From Actinoplanes subtropicus (GTDB taxonomy: Bacteria; Actinomycetota; Actinomycetes; Mycobacteriales; Micromonosporaceae): a stretch of 26,734 bases of DNA. Position numbers and translations under genes: made by a program. The DNA is taken from the NCBI RefSeq assembly GCF_000721705.1, contig NZ_JOJL01000062.1, positions 1 to 26,734 on the forward strand. The letters are read 5' to 3'. Positions within the stretch are counted from its first letter, which is position 1. Each line of letters begins with the position of its first letter. Below, in pieces: positions 16,055 to 24,691 of this stretch. The notes beneath the pieces were generated by a model, which had not been told where the DNA came from, searched no databases, and was given only the letters and a program-made list of their open reading frames with translations.

Positions 16055-18994
16055 GTGCGGCGGAGACGACTCTCCCCCTTGGTCGGACGACAGGCTGAGC
16101 TCGCTGAGGTCAGCGCGGCTTGGGATGACGTTCGCGAGGGCCAGGCCGCCGGCTTCCTGATCTCCGGTGAGGCCGGCGTCGGGAAGACGCGCCTCGTGCT
16201 GGAATGCATCGAGCGGGTGCTCGCCCAGGGCGGGCAGGTCCTGGCCGGCTCCTCGTTCCGGATCAGCTCCGGCGCCCTGCCGTACGGCCCGATCCTCGAT
16301 GCCCTGCGCCGCCTGCTGCGCGAGCGGTCCGCCGAGTCGCTCACCGCCCTGGCCGGCCCCCGGTTCGCGAGCCTCGACCAGATGTTCTGGCCCGAGCGGG
16401 ACGAGGGCCACCGCGCGCCCGATGCCCGGCTCTTCGACGTCTTCCTCGCCCTGCTCGGCCGCCTCGCCGAGGAGGCGCCGGTGCTGCTCGTCGTCGAGGA
16501 CGTGCACTGGGCCGACCAGTCCACCCTCGACCTGCTCAGCTTCCTGACCGTGGCGCTGCGCCGCGAGCGGGTGCTGCTGGTGGTCACCTACCGCGACGAC
16601 GAGCCGGCCGCCGGGCCGCTGCCGGCCGCCCTGGTCGAGCTGCTCCGCGGCCCGTTCATGAACCATCTGCCGCTGGCCCCGCTCGGCGCCGGCGATCTCG
16701 GCGTGCTGCTCGCCCACCAGGCCGGCAACCCGTTGCCCAGCGCGATCGTGGACGAGATCGCCGACCGGTCCGGGGGTAACGCGTTCTTCGCCGAGGAGCT
16801 GCTGGATGCCCGCGGCATCGGCCACGAGGTGCCGGCCCGGGTGCGTGACGTGGTGCTGCTGCGGGTCGCGACGTTCTCGCCGGACGCGCAGGCGGTGCTG
16901 CGGCTCTGCGCGGTGGTCGGCCGGCGGATCGGTTATCCGCTGCTCGCCGAGGTCACCGACCTGCCGGAGGAGGAGCTGCTGGCGGCCCTGCGCGAGCTGG
17001 CGAACAACCGGGTCCTGCAGCCGGATGCCAGCCCCAACGCGTACCGGTTCCGGCACGCGCTCGCCCACGAGGCGGTCTACTCCGACCTGCTGCCCGGCGA
17101 GCGGGCCCGGCTGCACGCCCGGGTCGCCACCGCTCTCACCGAGCGGCCGCAGCTGGGCGACCGGCCGCGCTCGACCGCCACCGCGGTAGTCGCGCACCAC
17201 TGGGAGGTGACCGGCGACCTGCCGAAAGCGCTGGCCGCGGTGGTCGCCGCCGGCCGGGCCGCGGTCGAGGTGCGCGCGTTCCGCGAGGGGCTCGCCTACT
17301 TCACCCGGGCGATCGGGCTGCAGATGGAGGTGGACGATCCTTCCGCGGCCGGCCTGACCAGGCCGGAGCTGCTCGCGGCCGCGGCGCGCTGCGCGCATGA
17401 CGCGGGCGAGCACGAGACCGCCGTACGCCTGGCGGAGGAGGCGCTGGCCGCGACCCCGCGCGACGACTCGGTGGCCCGCGCCCTGCTGCACGAGGCGCTC
17501 GGCACGTACCTGGACCGGGTCGACGGCGCCCGCGCGCTGCGCGCCTTCACCAAGGCGTACCACCTGCTCGCGACCAGTGACGCGCTCGCCGAGCGGGCCC
17601 GGGTCACCGCGGCGCTGGCCAATTCGCTGTCGGTCCGCGGGCTCTATCTCGACTCGGCGCCGCTCTGGGAGGAGACGCTCGAGCTGGCCCGGGCGGCCGG
17701 CTGCAAGCGCGAGGAGGTGCTCGGGCTCAAGACCTCGGGCTGGCATTTCGCGATGCACGGCGAGCCGGCCACCGGGATCGGCCGGATGCGTGAGGCGCTG
17801 CGCGTGGCCAAGGACGAGGACGACGTGGAGGGCATCTGCCTCACGTACAACCATCTGTGTCTGGCCTTGGATTTCATCGGCTGGTCGGGCGAGGCGGTGA
17901 AGACGGCGGAGGAGGCGCTGCAGTGGAGCGCCGACCTGGGGCTGATGTTCCCGCCGATGTTCGACATGCTCGACTCGCTCGTGCTGGTGCTCTACCGCAA
18001 CGGGCGCTGGCAGCAGGCCGAGGAGGTGGCCGAGCGGCAGCTGGGCAGCCACCACGCGGCCGCGCGGGCGCTGATGACCTATGTGGTGCTGGCCGAGCTG
18101 GCCACCGCCCGCGGCCGCCCGGAGGAGGCGGCGCAGCAGCTGAAGCAGGCGTTCGAGCAGCTCAAGCACGATGAGGACCCGCTCGATCACGGCCTGGTGC
18201 ACGCGGCCGCGGCGGCCCGCGCGCTGTGGCTGGAGGACTACGAGACGGCCCGGGCCGAGGTCGCGGCCGGTCTCGAGGTGGTCGGCGCGCACGGCGACGA
18301 CCAGCAGGCGGTGGCGCTCTGCGTGCTCGGCCTGCGGATCGAGGCGGACGAGGCGGAACGCCGCCGGGCGGGCGGCCGGTCCGGGGTGGAGGAGGTACGC
18401 GTCCGCGGCGAGCGCCTGCGGAACCGGGCGGCCTCGCTCTGGAAGGGGATGGGCTCGCGGCAGCAGTCGTTCCCCGAGGCGGCGGTCGATGCCGCGATGG
18501 GCGAGGCGGAGTACACCCGGCTGACCGGTGGCGAGCCCAACCCGGAGGGGTGGGGCGAGGTGGCGGCCGGCTGGGACAGGCTGGCCCGACCGCACCCCGC
18601 GGCGTATGCGCGCTGGCGGGAGGCGGAGGAGCTGGTCCGCGCCCGGGAGCCGCGGGCGGCCGAGGTGTTGCGCGGGGCCCGGGATGCCGCCGAGTTGCTC
18701 GAGGCCCGCACCCTGTTGCGCGAGATAACCGCGCTGGCCGACCGGGCGCGCCTCGATCTGGGCGCGACCGACGACATCGCGCCCGCCGAGCCGGAGCGGC
18801 CGTTCCACCTGACCGACCGGGAGCTGCAGGTGTTGGCGCTGCTCAAGGAGGGCCGGCGGAACAGGGAGATCGCCCGGACGCTGTTCATCAGTGAGAGCAC
18901 GGCCAGCGTGCACGTCTCCAACATCCTGGGGAAGCTGAACGCGGGAAACCGGGTGGAGGCGGCGGCCATCGCCCACCGGTTACATCTGGCGTAG
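16055..18994 (+). CDS. Large ATP-binding LuxR-family regulator (LAL type)
   Basis: 979 residues from a GTG at 16055; ATG 16019 and GTG 15992 are longer in-frame alternatives. I prefer 16055 because the conserved part begins just after it (RRRRLSPLVGRQAEL) and the extension has non-native-looking codons, including a TTA near 15992. Domains: AAA/STAND ATPase with Walker A GEAGVGKT at 38-45 and Walker B VLLVVEDVHWAD near 145-156. A long helical TPR-like region (about 370-850) is probably for ligand or partner binding. The C-terminal LuxR helix-turn-helix (last ~60 residues) has LTDRELQVLALL and ISESTASVHVSNIL. LAL regulators are signal-responsive activators often tied to secondary metabolism or catabolism. 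The target is unknown; the divergent cyclase and the adjacent LodB/LodA-like genes are candidates. Its 3' end overlaps the convergent flavoprotein gene by 15 bp. Confidence 0.9.
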   Translation: MRRRRLSPLVGRQAELAEVSAAWDDVREGQAAGFLISGEAGVGKTRLVLECIERVLAQGGQVLAGSSFRISSGALPYGPILDALRRLLRERSAESLTALAGPRFASLDQMFWPERDEGHRAPDARLFDVFLALLGRLAEEAPVLLVVEDVHWADQSTLDLLSFLTVALRRERVLLVVTYRDDEPAAGPLPAALVELLRGPFMNHLPLAPLGAGDLGVLLAHQAGNPLPSAIVDEIADRSGGNAFFAEELLDARGIGHEVPARVRDVVLLRVATFSPDAQAVLRLCAVVGRRIGYPLLAEVTDLPEEELLAALRELANNRVLQPDASPNAYRFRHALAHEAVYSDLLPGERARLHARVATALTERPQLGDRPRSTATAVVAHHWEVTGDLPKALAAVVAAGRAAVEVRAFREGLAYFTRAIGLQMEVDDPSAAGLTRPELLAAAARCAHDAGEHETAVRLAEEALAATPRDDSVARALLHEALGTYLDRVDGARALRAFTKAYHLLATSDALAERARVTAALANSLSVRGLYLDSAPLWEETLELARAAGCKREEVLGLKTSGWHFAMHGEPATGIGRMREALRVAKDEDDVEGICLTYNHLCLALDFIGWSGEAVKTAEEALQWSADLGLMFPPMFDMLDSLVLVLYRNGRWQQAEEVAERQLGSHHAAARALMTYVVLAELATARGRPEEAAQQLKQAFEQLKHDEDPLDHGLVHAAAAARALWLEDYETARAEVAAGLEVVGAHGDDQQAVALCVLGLRIEADEAERRRAGGRSGVEEVRVRGERLRNRAASLWKGMGSRQQSFPEAAVDAAMGEAEYTRLTGGEPNPEGWGEVAAGWDRLARPHPAAYARWREAEELVRAREPRAAEVLRGARDAAELLEARTLLREITALADRARLDLGATDDIAPAEPERPFHLTDRELQVLALLKEGRRNREIARTLFISESTASVHVSNILGKLNAGNRVEAAAIAHRLHLA

Positions 18995-19987
18995 GGCCCA
19001 GAACGGGGAGTCGGGGAAGCGGGTCTCCTGGCGGTAATACCAGTCGAGGTCCTTCAGGTACGCGCGATAGTCGGCGGCGACCTGCTCGGCGTACGCGGTA
19101 ACGGTGTTTTCGGAAATCGCCTCGGCGGCGGCTATTCCGCTGGTCAGGGCGTCGTGCAGGCCCCGGGAGGAGAGCGGGTCGTGGGCGCGGGCAGCGTCGC
19201 CCACCGCGAGCCAGCCGGGGCCGGCGATGCTCTCCAGCGTGGAGCTCCCGGCCGCTACGGTACGAAGCTTTTCCGCGCTGGGCCAGCCGGCCCGCTGCCC
19301 GACAAATCCGGTTTTCCCCAACAGATCGGTCCAATTGACGGTAGGCGCGATCGACGCATCCGTGAAAAACGCCACGACCAGACGATCATGAGGGACTCGG
19401 GAGGCATACCACCAGCCCTCCGGCACCGCCTCGACGATGCTGGCCGCCTCGCCGGGGAAGGGGTCGGGCAGCAGCGCGGCGATCCCGACGAGCCGGCTGT
19501 CGACCCGTCGAGGGGAACGCCTCAGGCGACCGCTTCGCCCCGTAGCATCAATGATGAAATTTACGGATATGGGCGGTTTATCGGCCGCGGCGATGGTCCA
19601 CTGCGGACCGTCCCGCTTCACTTCGGTGACCCGGTAGGGAAGGACCGAGCCCACGGCGTCCCGCAACATCTGGTTGAAGGCGGCCCGATCGAGCTGCCAC
19701 GAAGGGCCCCGGGGATCAAGCAGCGCGGGCCGGAAAGCGGGCTCGGCCGAACCCCAGCAGGAGAGGAACCCGCTCGCCGGCAAATGGCCCCCGGCCTGGA
19801 AGGACGGCCACACCCCGAGCTTCCGCAGCGCCGCATTGGCCGCCGCCGGCAACCCCTCGCCCGGCTCCCACTCCCCGCTGGGCCGGGGATCGATCGCCAC
19901 GACCGAAATGCCCCGGGCCGCGAGGGTTATCGCCGCCGCCGCCCCGGCCGGCCCGCAGCCCAGCACCGCGACCCGATCAGGTTTCAC
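18980..19987 (-). CDS. LodB-like FAD-dependent oxidoreductase, probable quinone-cofactor maturase
   Basis: 335 residues from a GTG at 19987. Rossmann FAD-binding GCGPAG at 10-15 and acidic strand end (VAIDPRP, 31-36), the GEGLP motif at 43-47, DATGR at 147-151, and the second FAD motif GDAARAHDPLSSRG at 263-276. This pattern belongs to the tryptophan-halogenase/geranylgeranyl-reductase-like group that includes LodB, the flavoprotein required to build the cysteine-tryptophylquinone of LodA oxidases. No halogenase WxWxIP motif was seen. The divergent neighbourhood encodes a LodA-like protein, so a maturation role is the best inference. It is shorter than many LodB-like proteins and reads in the opposite direction to the oxidase gene. 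Confidence 0.85.
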   Translation of the reverse strand: MKPDRVAVLGCGPAGAAAAITLAARGISVVAIDPRPSGEWEPGEGLPAAANAALRKLGVWPSFQAGGHLPASGFLSCWGSAEPAFRPALLDPRGPSWQLDRAAFNQMLRDAVGSVLPYRVTEVKRDGPQWTIAAADKPPISVNFIIDATGRSGRLRRSPRRVDSRLVGIAALLPDPFPGEAASIVEAVPEGWWYASRVPHDRLVVAFFTDASIAPTVNWTDLLGKTGFVGQRAGWPSAEKLRTVAAGSSTLESIAGPGWLAVGDAARAHDPLSSRGLHDALTSGIAAAEAISENTVTAYAEQVAADYRAYLKDLDWYYRQETRFPDSPFWALRQM

Positions 19988-20066
19988 CTCGCCAGTCTGT
20001 CGTGAACCAGGCTGTCACCGCCACGGCGGAGTGGTCGCATGGAGCACGATGAGAGGAGAGCATGCC

Positions 20067-21674
20067 ATGCTCAGCTGTCGATTCGGGGGCGGCTCCGGGT
20101 TTCGCCTGCAGTTGGAGGACAACGAGGACCTGGTGGTCGTCCGGTCGGTACGCCGGGGCGCACGGCACGACGTCTCTCCACTTTCGTCACCCAGCCGCAC
20201 TGCGCAGGACCGGTTGACCCCGCTGTTCGGCTTCCCCGAGGCCGGCGTCGGGGTGTATGCGTCCGCCGAGGGCGACGCGCCGGACATCGCCGTCGTGCTC
20301 AACGAGGACCCCGAGGTCGAGTTCGCCGGCCGGGGCCTGCGCGACCAGTTCGGCGCCCCGGTCGTCTACACCGAGAACGTCTTCGTGAAGTTCCGCGACG
20401 ACCTGACCCCGGCGCAGTGCGAGGCGCTGCTGGCCGAGGCCGGCCTGACGATCAAGCGGCCCGCCGGCTCGGCGCCGAACGCGTACTTCACCGGCGCCCG
20501 GGCCGGCCTCGGCCGCGAGGTGTTCTCGCTGGCCGAGGGGCTGCTCGACCGGGACGAGGTGGACCTGTGCCACCCCGAACTGGTCCGCGAGGTGAGCCGC
20601 CGGCAGATGTTTCCGCAGCAGTGGCACCTCGGCCCGGCGGTGATCAAGGGCGTCGACGTGATCGAGCACGCCAACGTGGTCGAGGCCTGGGCCGACTCCC
20701 GCGGCGACGGCGTCGTGGTCTGCGTGATCGACGACGGGCTGGACGTGGCGCACCCCGAGTTCGGCTCGGCCGGCAAGCTGGTCGCCCCGTGCTCGGTGAG
20801 CCGGCCGCGCGGCGACGACCCGCGCCCCGGCGACGGCGACAACCACGGCACCGCCTGCGCGGGCGTGGCCTGCGCGGACGGGGTGGACAAGGCGTCCGGA
20901 GTGGCGCCCGGCTCGCGGCTGATGCCGGTGCGGCTGGTCTCCGGGCTGGGCTCACAGGACGAGGCGGACGCGTTCGTCTGGGCCGCCGACCACGGCGCCG
21001 ACGTGATCTCGTGCAGCTGGGGGCCGGCCGACGGCCGCTGGTGGGACCCGACCGACCCGGCGCACAACCAGGTGGTGCCGCTGCCGGACAACACCCGGCT
21101 GGCGATCGAGTACGCGATCGCGCACGGCCGCGGTGGCAAGGGCTGCGTGATCACCTGGGCGGCCGGCAACGGCGCGGAGAGCGTGGACAACGACGGGTAC
21201 GCGAGCTACCCCAAGGTCATCGCCGTGGCCGCCTGCAACGACCTGGGCAGACAGAGCCGGTACAGCGATCACGGCGCGGCCGTCTGGTGCAGCTTCCCGA
21301 GCAGCAACGGCTCGCCGTCGCGCACCCCGGGGATCTGGACCACCGACCGGCACGGCCGGGAGGGCTACAACGCCGGCGACGACTCGCTCGGCGACGCCGC
21401 GGGCGATTACACCAACTCCTTCGGCGGTACGTCGAGCGCCGCCCCGGGCGTGGCCGGGGTGGTCGCGCTGATCCTGGCGGCCAACCCCGACCTGTGCTGG
21501 GACGAGGTGAAGGACCTGCTGCGCGCCTCGGCCGACCGGATCGACGACAATGCCAGCGAGTACGACGAGAACGGGCACAGCAACCGCTACGGCTACGGCC
21601 GGGTGAACGCCGCGGCGGCGGTCCGCCTCGCGGCCGCCAAGCGGGTCCTAAGTGTTTCGGTCGCGCACAACTGA
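20067..21674 (+). CDS. S8 family (subtilisin-like) serine protease, apparently cytoplasmic
   Basis: 535 residues. ATG at 20067 has AGGAG 8 bases upstream (20054-20058); an in-frame ATG at 20049 is less well supported. The catalytic triad is complete: Asp222 (CVIDDGLDVAHPEF), His260 (DNHGTACAGV) and Ser456 (GGTSSAAPGVAG), with the oxyanion Asn368 (WAAGNGAES). Residues 1-195 form an N-terminal region that includes VVYTENVFVKFRDDLTPAQCEALL, reminiscent of a fervidolysin/I9-type propeptide. No signal peptide or C-terminal anchor is visible, unlike most actinobacterial subtilases. It ends 48 bp before the LodA-like gene on the same strand. It may process that protein, act on its substrate, or degrade misassembled product; all of these are inference. 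Confidence 0.92.
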   Translation: MLSCRFGGGSGFRLQLEDNEDLVVVRSVRRGARHDVSPLSSPSRTAQDRLTPLFGFPEAGVGVYASAEGDAPDIAVVLNEDPEVEFAGRGLRDQFGAPVVYTENVFVKFRDDLTPAQCEALLAEAGLTIKRPAGSAPNAYFTGARAGLGREVFSLAEGLLDRDEVDLCHPELVREVSRRQMFPQQWHLGPAVIKGVDVIEHANVVEAWADSRGDGVVVCVIDDGLDVAHPEFGSAGKLVAPCSVSRPRGDDPRPGDGDNHGTACAGVACADGVDKASGVAPGSRLMPVRLVSGLGSQDEADAFVWAADHGADVISCSWGPADGRWWDPTDPAHNQVVPLPDNTRLAIEYAIAHGRGGKGCVITWAAGNGAESVDNDGYASYPKVIAVAACNDLGRQSRYSDHGAAVWCSFPSSNGSPSRTPGIWTTDRHGREGYNAGDDSLGDAAGDYTNSFGGTSSAAPGVAGVVALILAANPDLCWDEVKDLLRASADRIDDNASEYDENGHSNRYGYGRVNAAAAVRLAAAKRVLSVSVAHN

Positions 21675-21722
21675 GAGATCTCCCCATGTCCGCGTGACCC
21701 CACCTTCGAAAGCGTGAGACCC

Positions 21723-24674
21723 ATGAGCCGGATCGCGTACTGCGCCATCCACCCGGCCGTCGGCGTGGCCCGGGTCGGCGACAGCCCCGACGAGTATTTC
21801 CTCGGCCCGGAGCAGCCCGACGGCGCCGAGACGCCCGTTTCCTACAAAGACCAGGCCGGCCGGGTGAAGCGCCAGGCGGTGCGCTTCCGGATCTTCGCGT
21901 ACGACGAGAGCGACGCCGTGCTCGGCGAGCTCACCGCCGACGACGCCGAGATCGCCTGGACTGTCCACTTACGAAACGGCAAAGGCGCAGCTCAGCAGTT
22001 CACCGGTGAGAATCGGCGCAACGATCAGGTGGCCGGCCGCGACTCCCTGGTGATCGACCCCGGCCCGCGTACGGTTACCGGCCGCCAAGCCGCCGGCCAG
22101 CTCTTCGACACCGGCACCTTCCTCGGCAAGCCGGTGCCGCTCGGCGAGTTGCGCACCGACGACGAGGGCCGGCTGATCGTGCTCGGCGGCTTCGGCCACT
22201 CCGGCTCGGTCCCCGAGGACCAGCCGCTGCCCAGCTTCGCCGACAACGACGGCTGGCACGACGACACCGCCGACGGCCCGGTCAGCGCGACCGTCACCCA
22301 GGACGGGCAGCCGATCGAGGTCCGCGGCGCGTGGGTCGTGGTCGCGCCGCCCGACTTCGCGCCCGGCGTCGGCAACCTGGTCACCCTCTACGACGTCATG
22401 GAGGACGTCGCGGTCGAGAACGGCCTGCTCGCCGAGCGCAAGGAGGTCTCCTTCGAGCGGGACATCGCCCCGGTGCTGGCCCGCGCGATGGGCTACCAGT
22501 GGGTCAACCAGTCGGCGACCCGCGGCCACCGCCGGGCCCCCGACCTGGGCAAGGGCACCGAGCGGGTCGGCGACTTCCTGGAGAAGGACCACCTGGCCCT
22601 GCTCAAGGACCCGGGGGAGAGGGGCGCCAGGGCCCGCCGCCAGGTCTTCGCGGTGATCCGCCAGCCGCACGCCGAGGCCGACGAGGCCACCGCGAAACGA
22701 CAGGCCACCGCCGCCTTCATGCCGCAGCTCTCGGGCGATCGCGGCTCGGCGACGCCCGGCCGGCCGGAGACCTGGTTCACCGTCACCAAGCTGCAGTACC
22801 GGCGGCTCGCCCAGTGGGCCGACGGCCAGTTCACCATTGGCGTGCCCGAAGAGCCGCCGAGCGCGCCGGCCGCGCTCGACCGGGCGGCCCTCGAGGCGTG
22901 CGTGGGCGGCCCGTTCTTCCCGGGCATCGAGATGAGCTCGCGGGTACGCGACCCCCAGACGTACGCTCAAGCATTTCGGTTTAAAAGCGACCAGCCGCCA
23001 GGATGTATGACCGAGCGGATGGCGGTGCCGTGGCAGGCCGACTTCACCGACTGCCGGCACTTCTGGTGGCCGGCGCAGCGCCCGGACGACGTGATCGTCG
23101 ACCAGGACTACCTCGCGGTCACCGAGGCGCTGTTCCCGGACGGCAACGACCCGGCCCGGCCGATCAACACGACCGCGTTCCCGCGCTGGCGCTGGGACCG
23201 TGGCATCGGCGATTCCCTGCCGACCTCGCTGGACGCGGGTCGGCGCTCGGACAGGAGGCACCGCGAGATGGTCAACGAGTGGTCGCAGCTCGGCTTCGTC
23301 ACGCCGGCCGCCGACGACAGCGGGGTCTTCCTGGAGACCGAGCGCGCGCCGTTCGCGGGCCTGCGGGACCGCGACTACTTCCACATCATGCTCAACCTGC
23401 ACGAGTACCCGGGCTTCCTGCCCACGGCGTTGCAGAAGGCGAAGGACTTCCTGGAGATCGCGGCGGCGTACCAGCACGACCCGCTGGTCGACTCGGACCT
23501 CAAGCCGTTCCGGTACGAGGAGCGCGCCTTCGACGCCCGGCTGGACAGCATCTACCAGGACATGGTCGACCGGGTGGCGAAGTACGACCCGGCGAACGAC
23601 CGGGCGTTCCGCACCCACGCCGACGCGGTCGAGCGGCTGCGGCAGTCCGGCCCGCTCAACCAGACCGACGGCGTGTGGCTGCGCAACGTCGCCACGATCG
23701 GCCCGATCAACGACCTCACCGGCTTCCTCACCCAGATCTGGGTGGACGAGGTCGGGGCCGGCGACCCGGCGCGGAACCACGCGAACATCTTCACGCACAC
23801 CCTCGCCGACGCCGGGATCACCACGGCGCCGATCACGAGCAAGGAGTACGCGCAGGACCCGACGCTGCTCGACTCGTCGTTCACGCTGCCGCTCTTCCAG
23901 CTGGTCGTCTCCCAGTTCACCGACCAGTTCCTGCCCGAACTGCTGGGCATGACGATGATGTTCGAGTGGGAGTCGGTGGAGCTGGTCACCACCGCCCGGC
24001 TGCTGGAGCACTTCGGGCTCGACTCGACCTACTACCGGCTGCACGTGGCGATCGACAACGCCGACGTCGGGCACGGCGCGATCGCCAAGCGCGCGGTCAA
24101 ACGCTATCTCTCCGGCTTCGCCGACGAGGACGTACGCGAGCGGCAATGGCAACGCATCTGGAACGGCTACGTCGCGTTCCGGATCACCGGCACGCTCGGC
24201 CAGGACCTCGTCGAAAAGCTGCTCGCCCCGTCCCGCGCCCGCGACCGGGTGCTGGCCATCATCGACGAGAAGCGGCGGTACGGCGCGCTCAACCACGGCG
24301 GGGCCGGCGACAAGATGAACAACAACCTGTTCGACAACCCCGGCCAGCTGCTCGACGTGCTGCAACAGAGCGGCCAGGTGCTCGCCGGCGACCCGGACGA
24401 CAGCCCGTTCCTGCAGCAGATGAAGTTCGGCGGCCGGATGTACAAGGTGTTCACCGACGGCGAGCAGCAGGCCTGGGCCGACTGGATCCGCAGCCTGGCC
24501 GAGCCGCCGGCCGACCTCCCGGCGAGGCCGTTCGCCGCCGCCAAGCCGACCGGTGCCGAGCAGCCACCCGCGGCGCCGGTCGGCGACGTGCCGCACCTGA
24601 CCTACTCCTCGAGCGCCGCGGAGGTGGCCGAACACCCCCGGGGAACGCTGCTGGGCCACGGCTCCGCGCACTGA
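21723..24674 (+). CDS. LodA/GoxA-like quinoprotein oxidase fused to a haem-oxygenase-like diiron domain
   Basis: 983 residues from ATG at 21723 (a GTG three codons earlier is possible). The N-terminal two-thirds match LodA/GoxA amino-acid oxidases, which carry a self-derived cysteine tryptophylquinone: IAYCAIHPAVGVARVGDSP at 4-22, ACVGGPFFPGIEM, PWQADFTDC and WWPAQRPDD. Asp440 and Cys444 reproduce the D-x3-C arrangement I recall for the CTQ cysteine; Trp520 (NEWSQLGFV) is a candidate partner by spacing. After ~600 the sequence becomes an iron-containing redox-enzyme (PF14518-like) domain. It has Glu676 and His686 (DEVGAGDPARNH), Glu739, Glu748 or Glu750 (PELLGMTMMFEWES), then His774, Asp778 and His784 (LHVAIDNADVGH). 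At 983 residues it is well beyond the ~700 usual for LodA. No signal peptide is seen. The substrate is unknown. The LodB-like maturase is encoded divergently, and the S8 protease is upstream in the same direction. Confidence 0.85.
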   Translation: MSRIAYCAIHPAVGVARVGDSPDEYFLGPEQPDGAETPVSYKDQAGRVKRQAVRFRIFAYDESDAVLGELTADDAEIAWTVHLRNGKGAAQQFTGENRRNDQVAGRDSLVIDPGPRTVTGRQAAGQLFDTGTFLGKPVPLGELRTDDEGRLIVLGGFGHSGSVPEDQPLPSFADNDGWHDDTADGPVSATVTQDGQPIEVRGAWVVVAPPDFAPGVGNLVTLYDVMEDVAVENGLLAERKEVSFERDIAPVLARAMGYQWVNQSATRGHRRAPDLGKGTERVGDFLEKDHLALLKDPGERGARARRQVFAVIRQPHAEADEATAKRQATAAFMPQLSGDRGSATPGRPETWFTVTKLQYRRLAQWADGQFTIGVPEEPPSAPAALDRAALEACVGGPFFPGIEMSSRVRDPQTYAQAFRFKSDQPPGCMTERMAVPWQADFTDCRHFWWPAQRPDDVIVDQDYLAVTEALFPDGNDPARPINTTAFPRWRWDRGIGDSLPTSLDAGRRSDRRHREMVNEWSQLGFVTPAADDSGVFLETERAPFAGLRDRDYFHIMLNLHEYPGFLPTALQKAKDFLEIAAAYQHDPLVDSDLKPFRYEERAFDARLDSIYQDMVDRVAKYDPANDRAFRTHADAVERLRQSGPLNQTDGVWLRNVATIGPINDLTGFLTQIWVDEVGAGDPARNHANIFTHTLADAGITTAPITSKEYAQDPTLLDSSFTLPLFQLVVSQFTDQFLPELLGMTMMFEWESVELVTTARLLEHFGLDSTYYRLHVAIDNADVGHGAIAKRAVKRYLSGFADEDVRERQWQRIWNGYVAFRITGTLGQDLVEKLLAPSRARDRVLAIIDEKRRYGALNHGGAGDKMNNNLFDNPGQLLDVLQQSGQVLAGDPDDSPFLQQMKFGGRMYKVFTDGEQQAWADWIRSLAEPPADLPARPFAAAKPTGAEQPPAAPVGDVPHLTYSSSAAEVAEHPRGTLLGHGSAH

Positions 24675-24691
24675 CGTGCGAGGCTGGGAAG

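Noticed and set aside
15901..16587. N-terminal extension of the cyclase to 421 residues
   Set aside because: Antisense of the ATPase regulator, Ser/Arg-rich; the strong ribosome-binding site marks ATG 15900.
15998..18976. 992-residue minus-strand open frame
   Set aside because: Perfect antisense of the LAL regulator; no domain motifs, biased Arg/Gly/Gln/Val composition.
21969..24671. 900-residue minus-strand open frame opposite the LodA-like gene
   Set aside because: No recognisable motif; the plus strand has diagnostic LodA and diiron motifs throughout.
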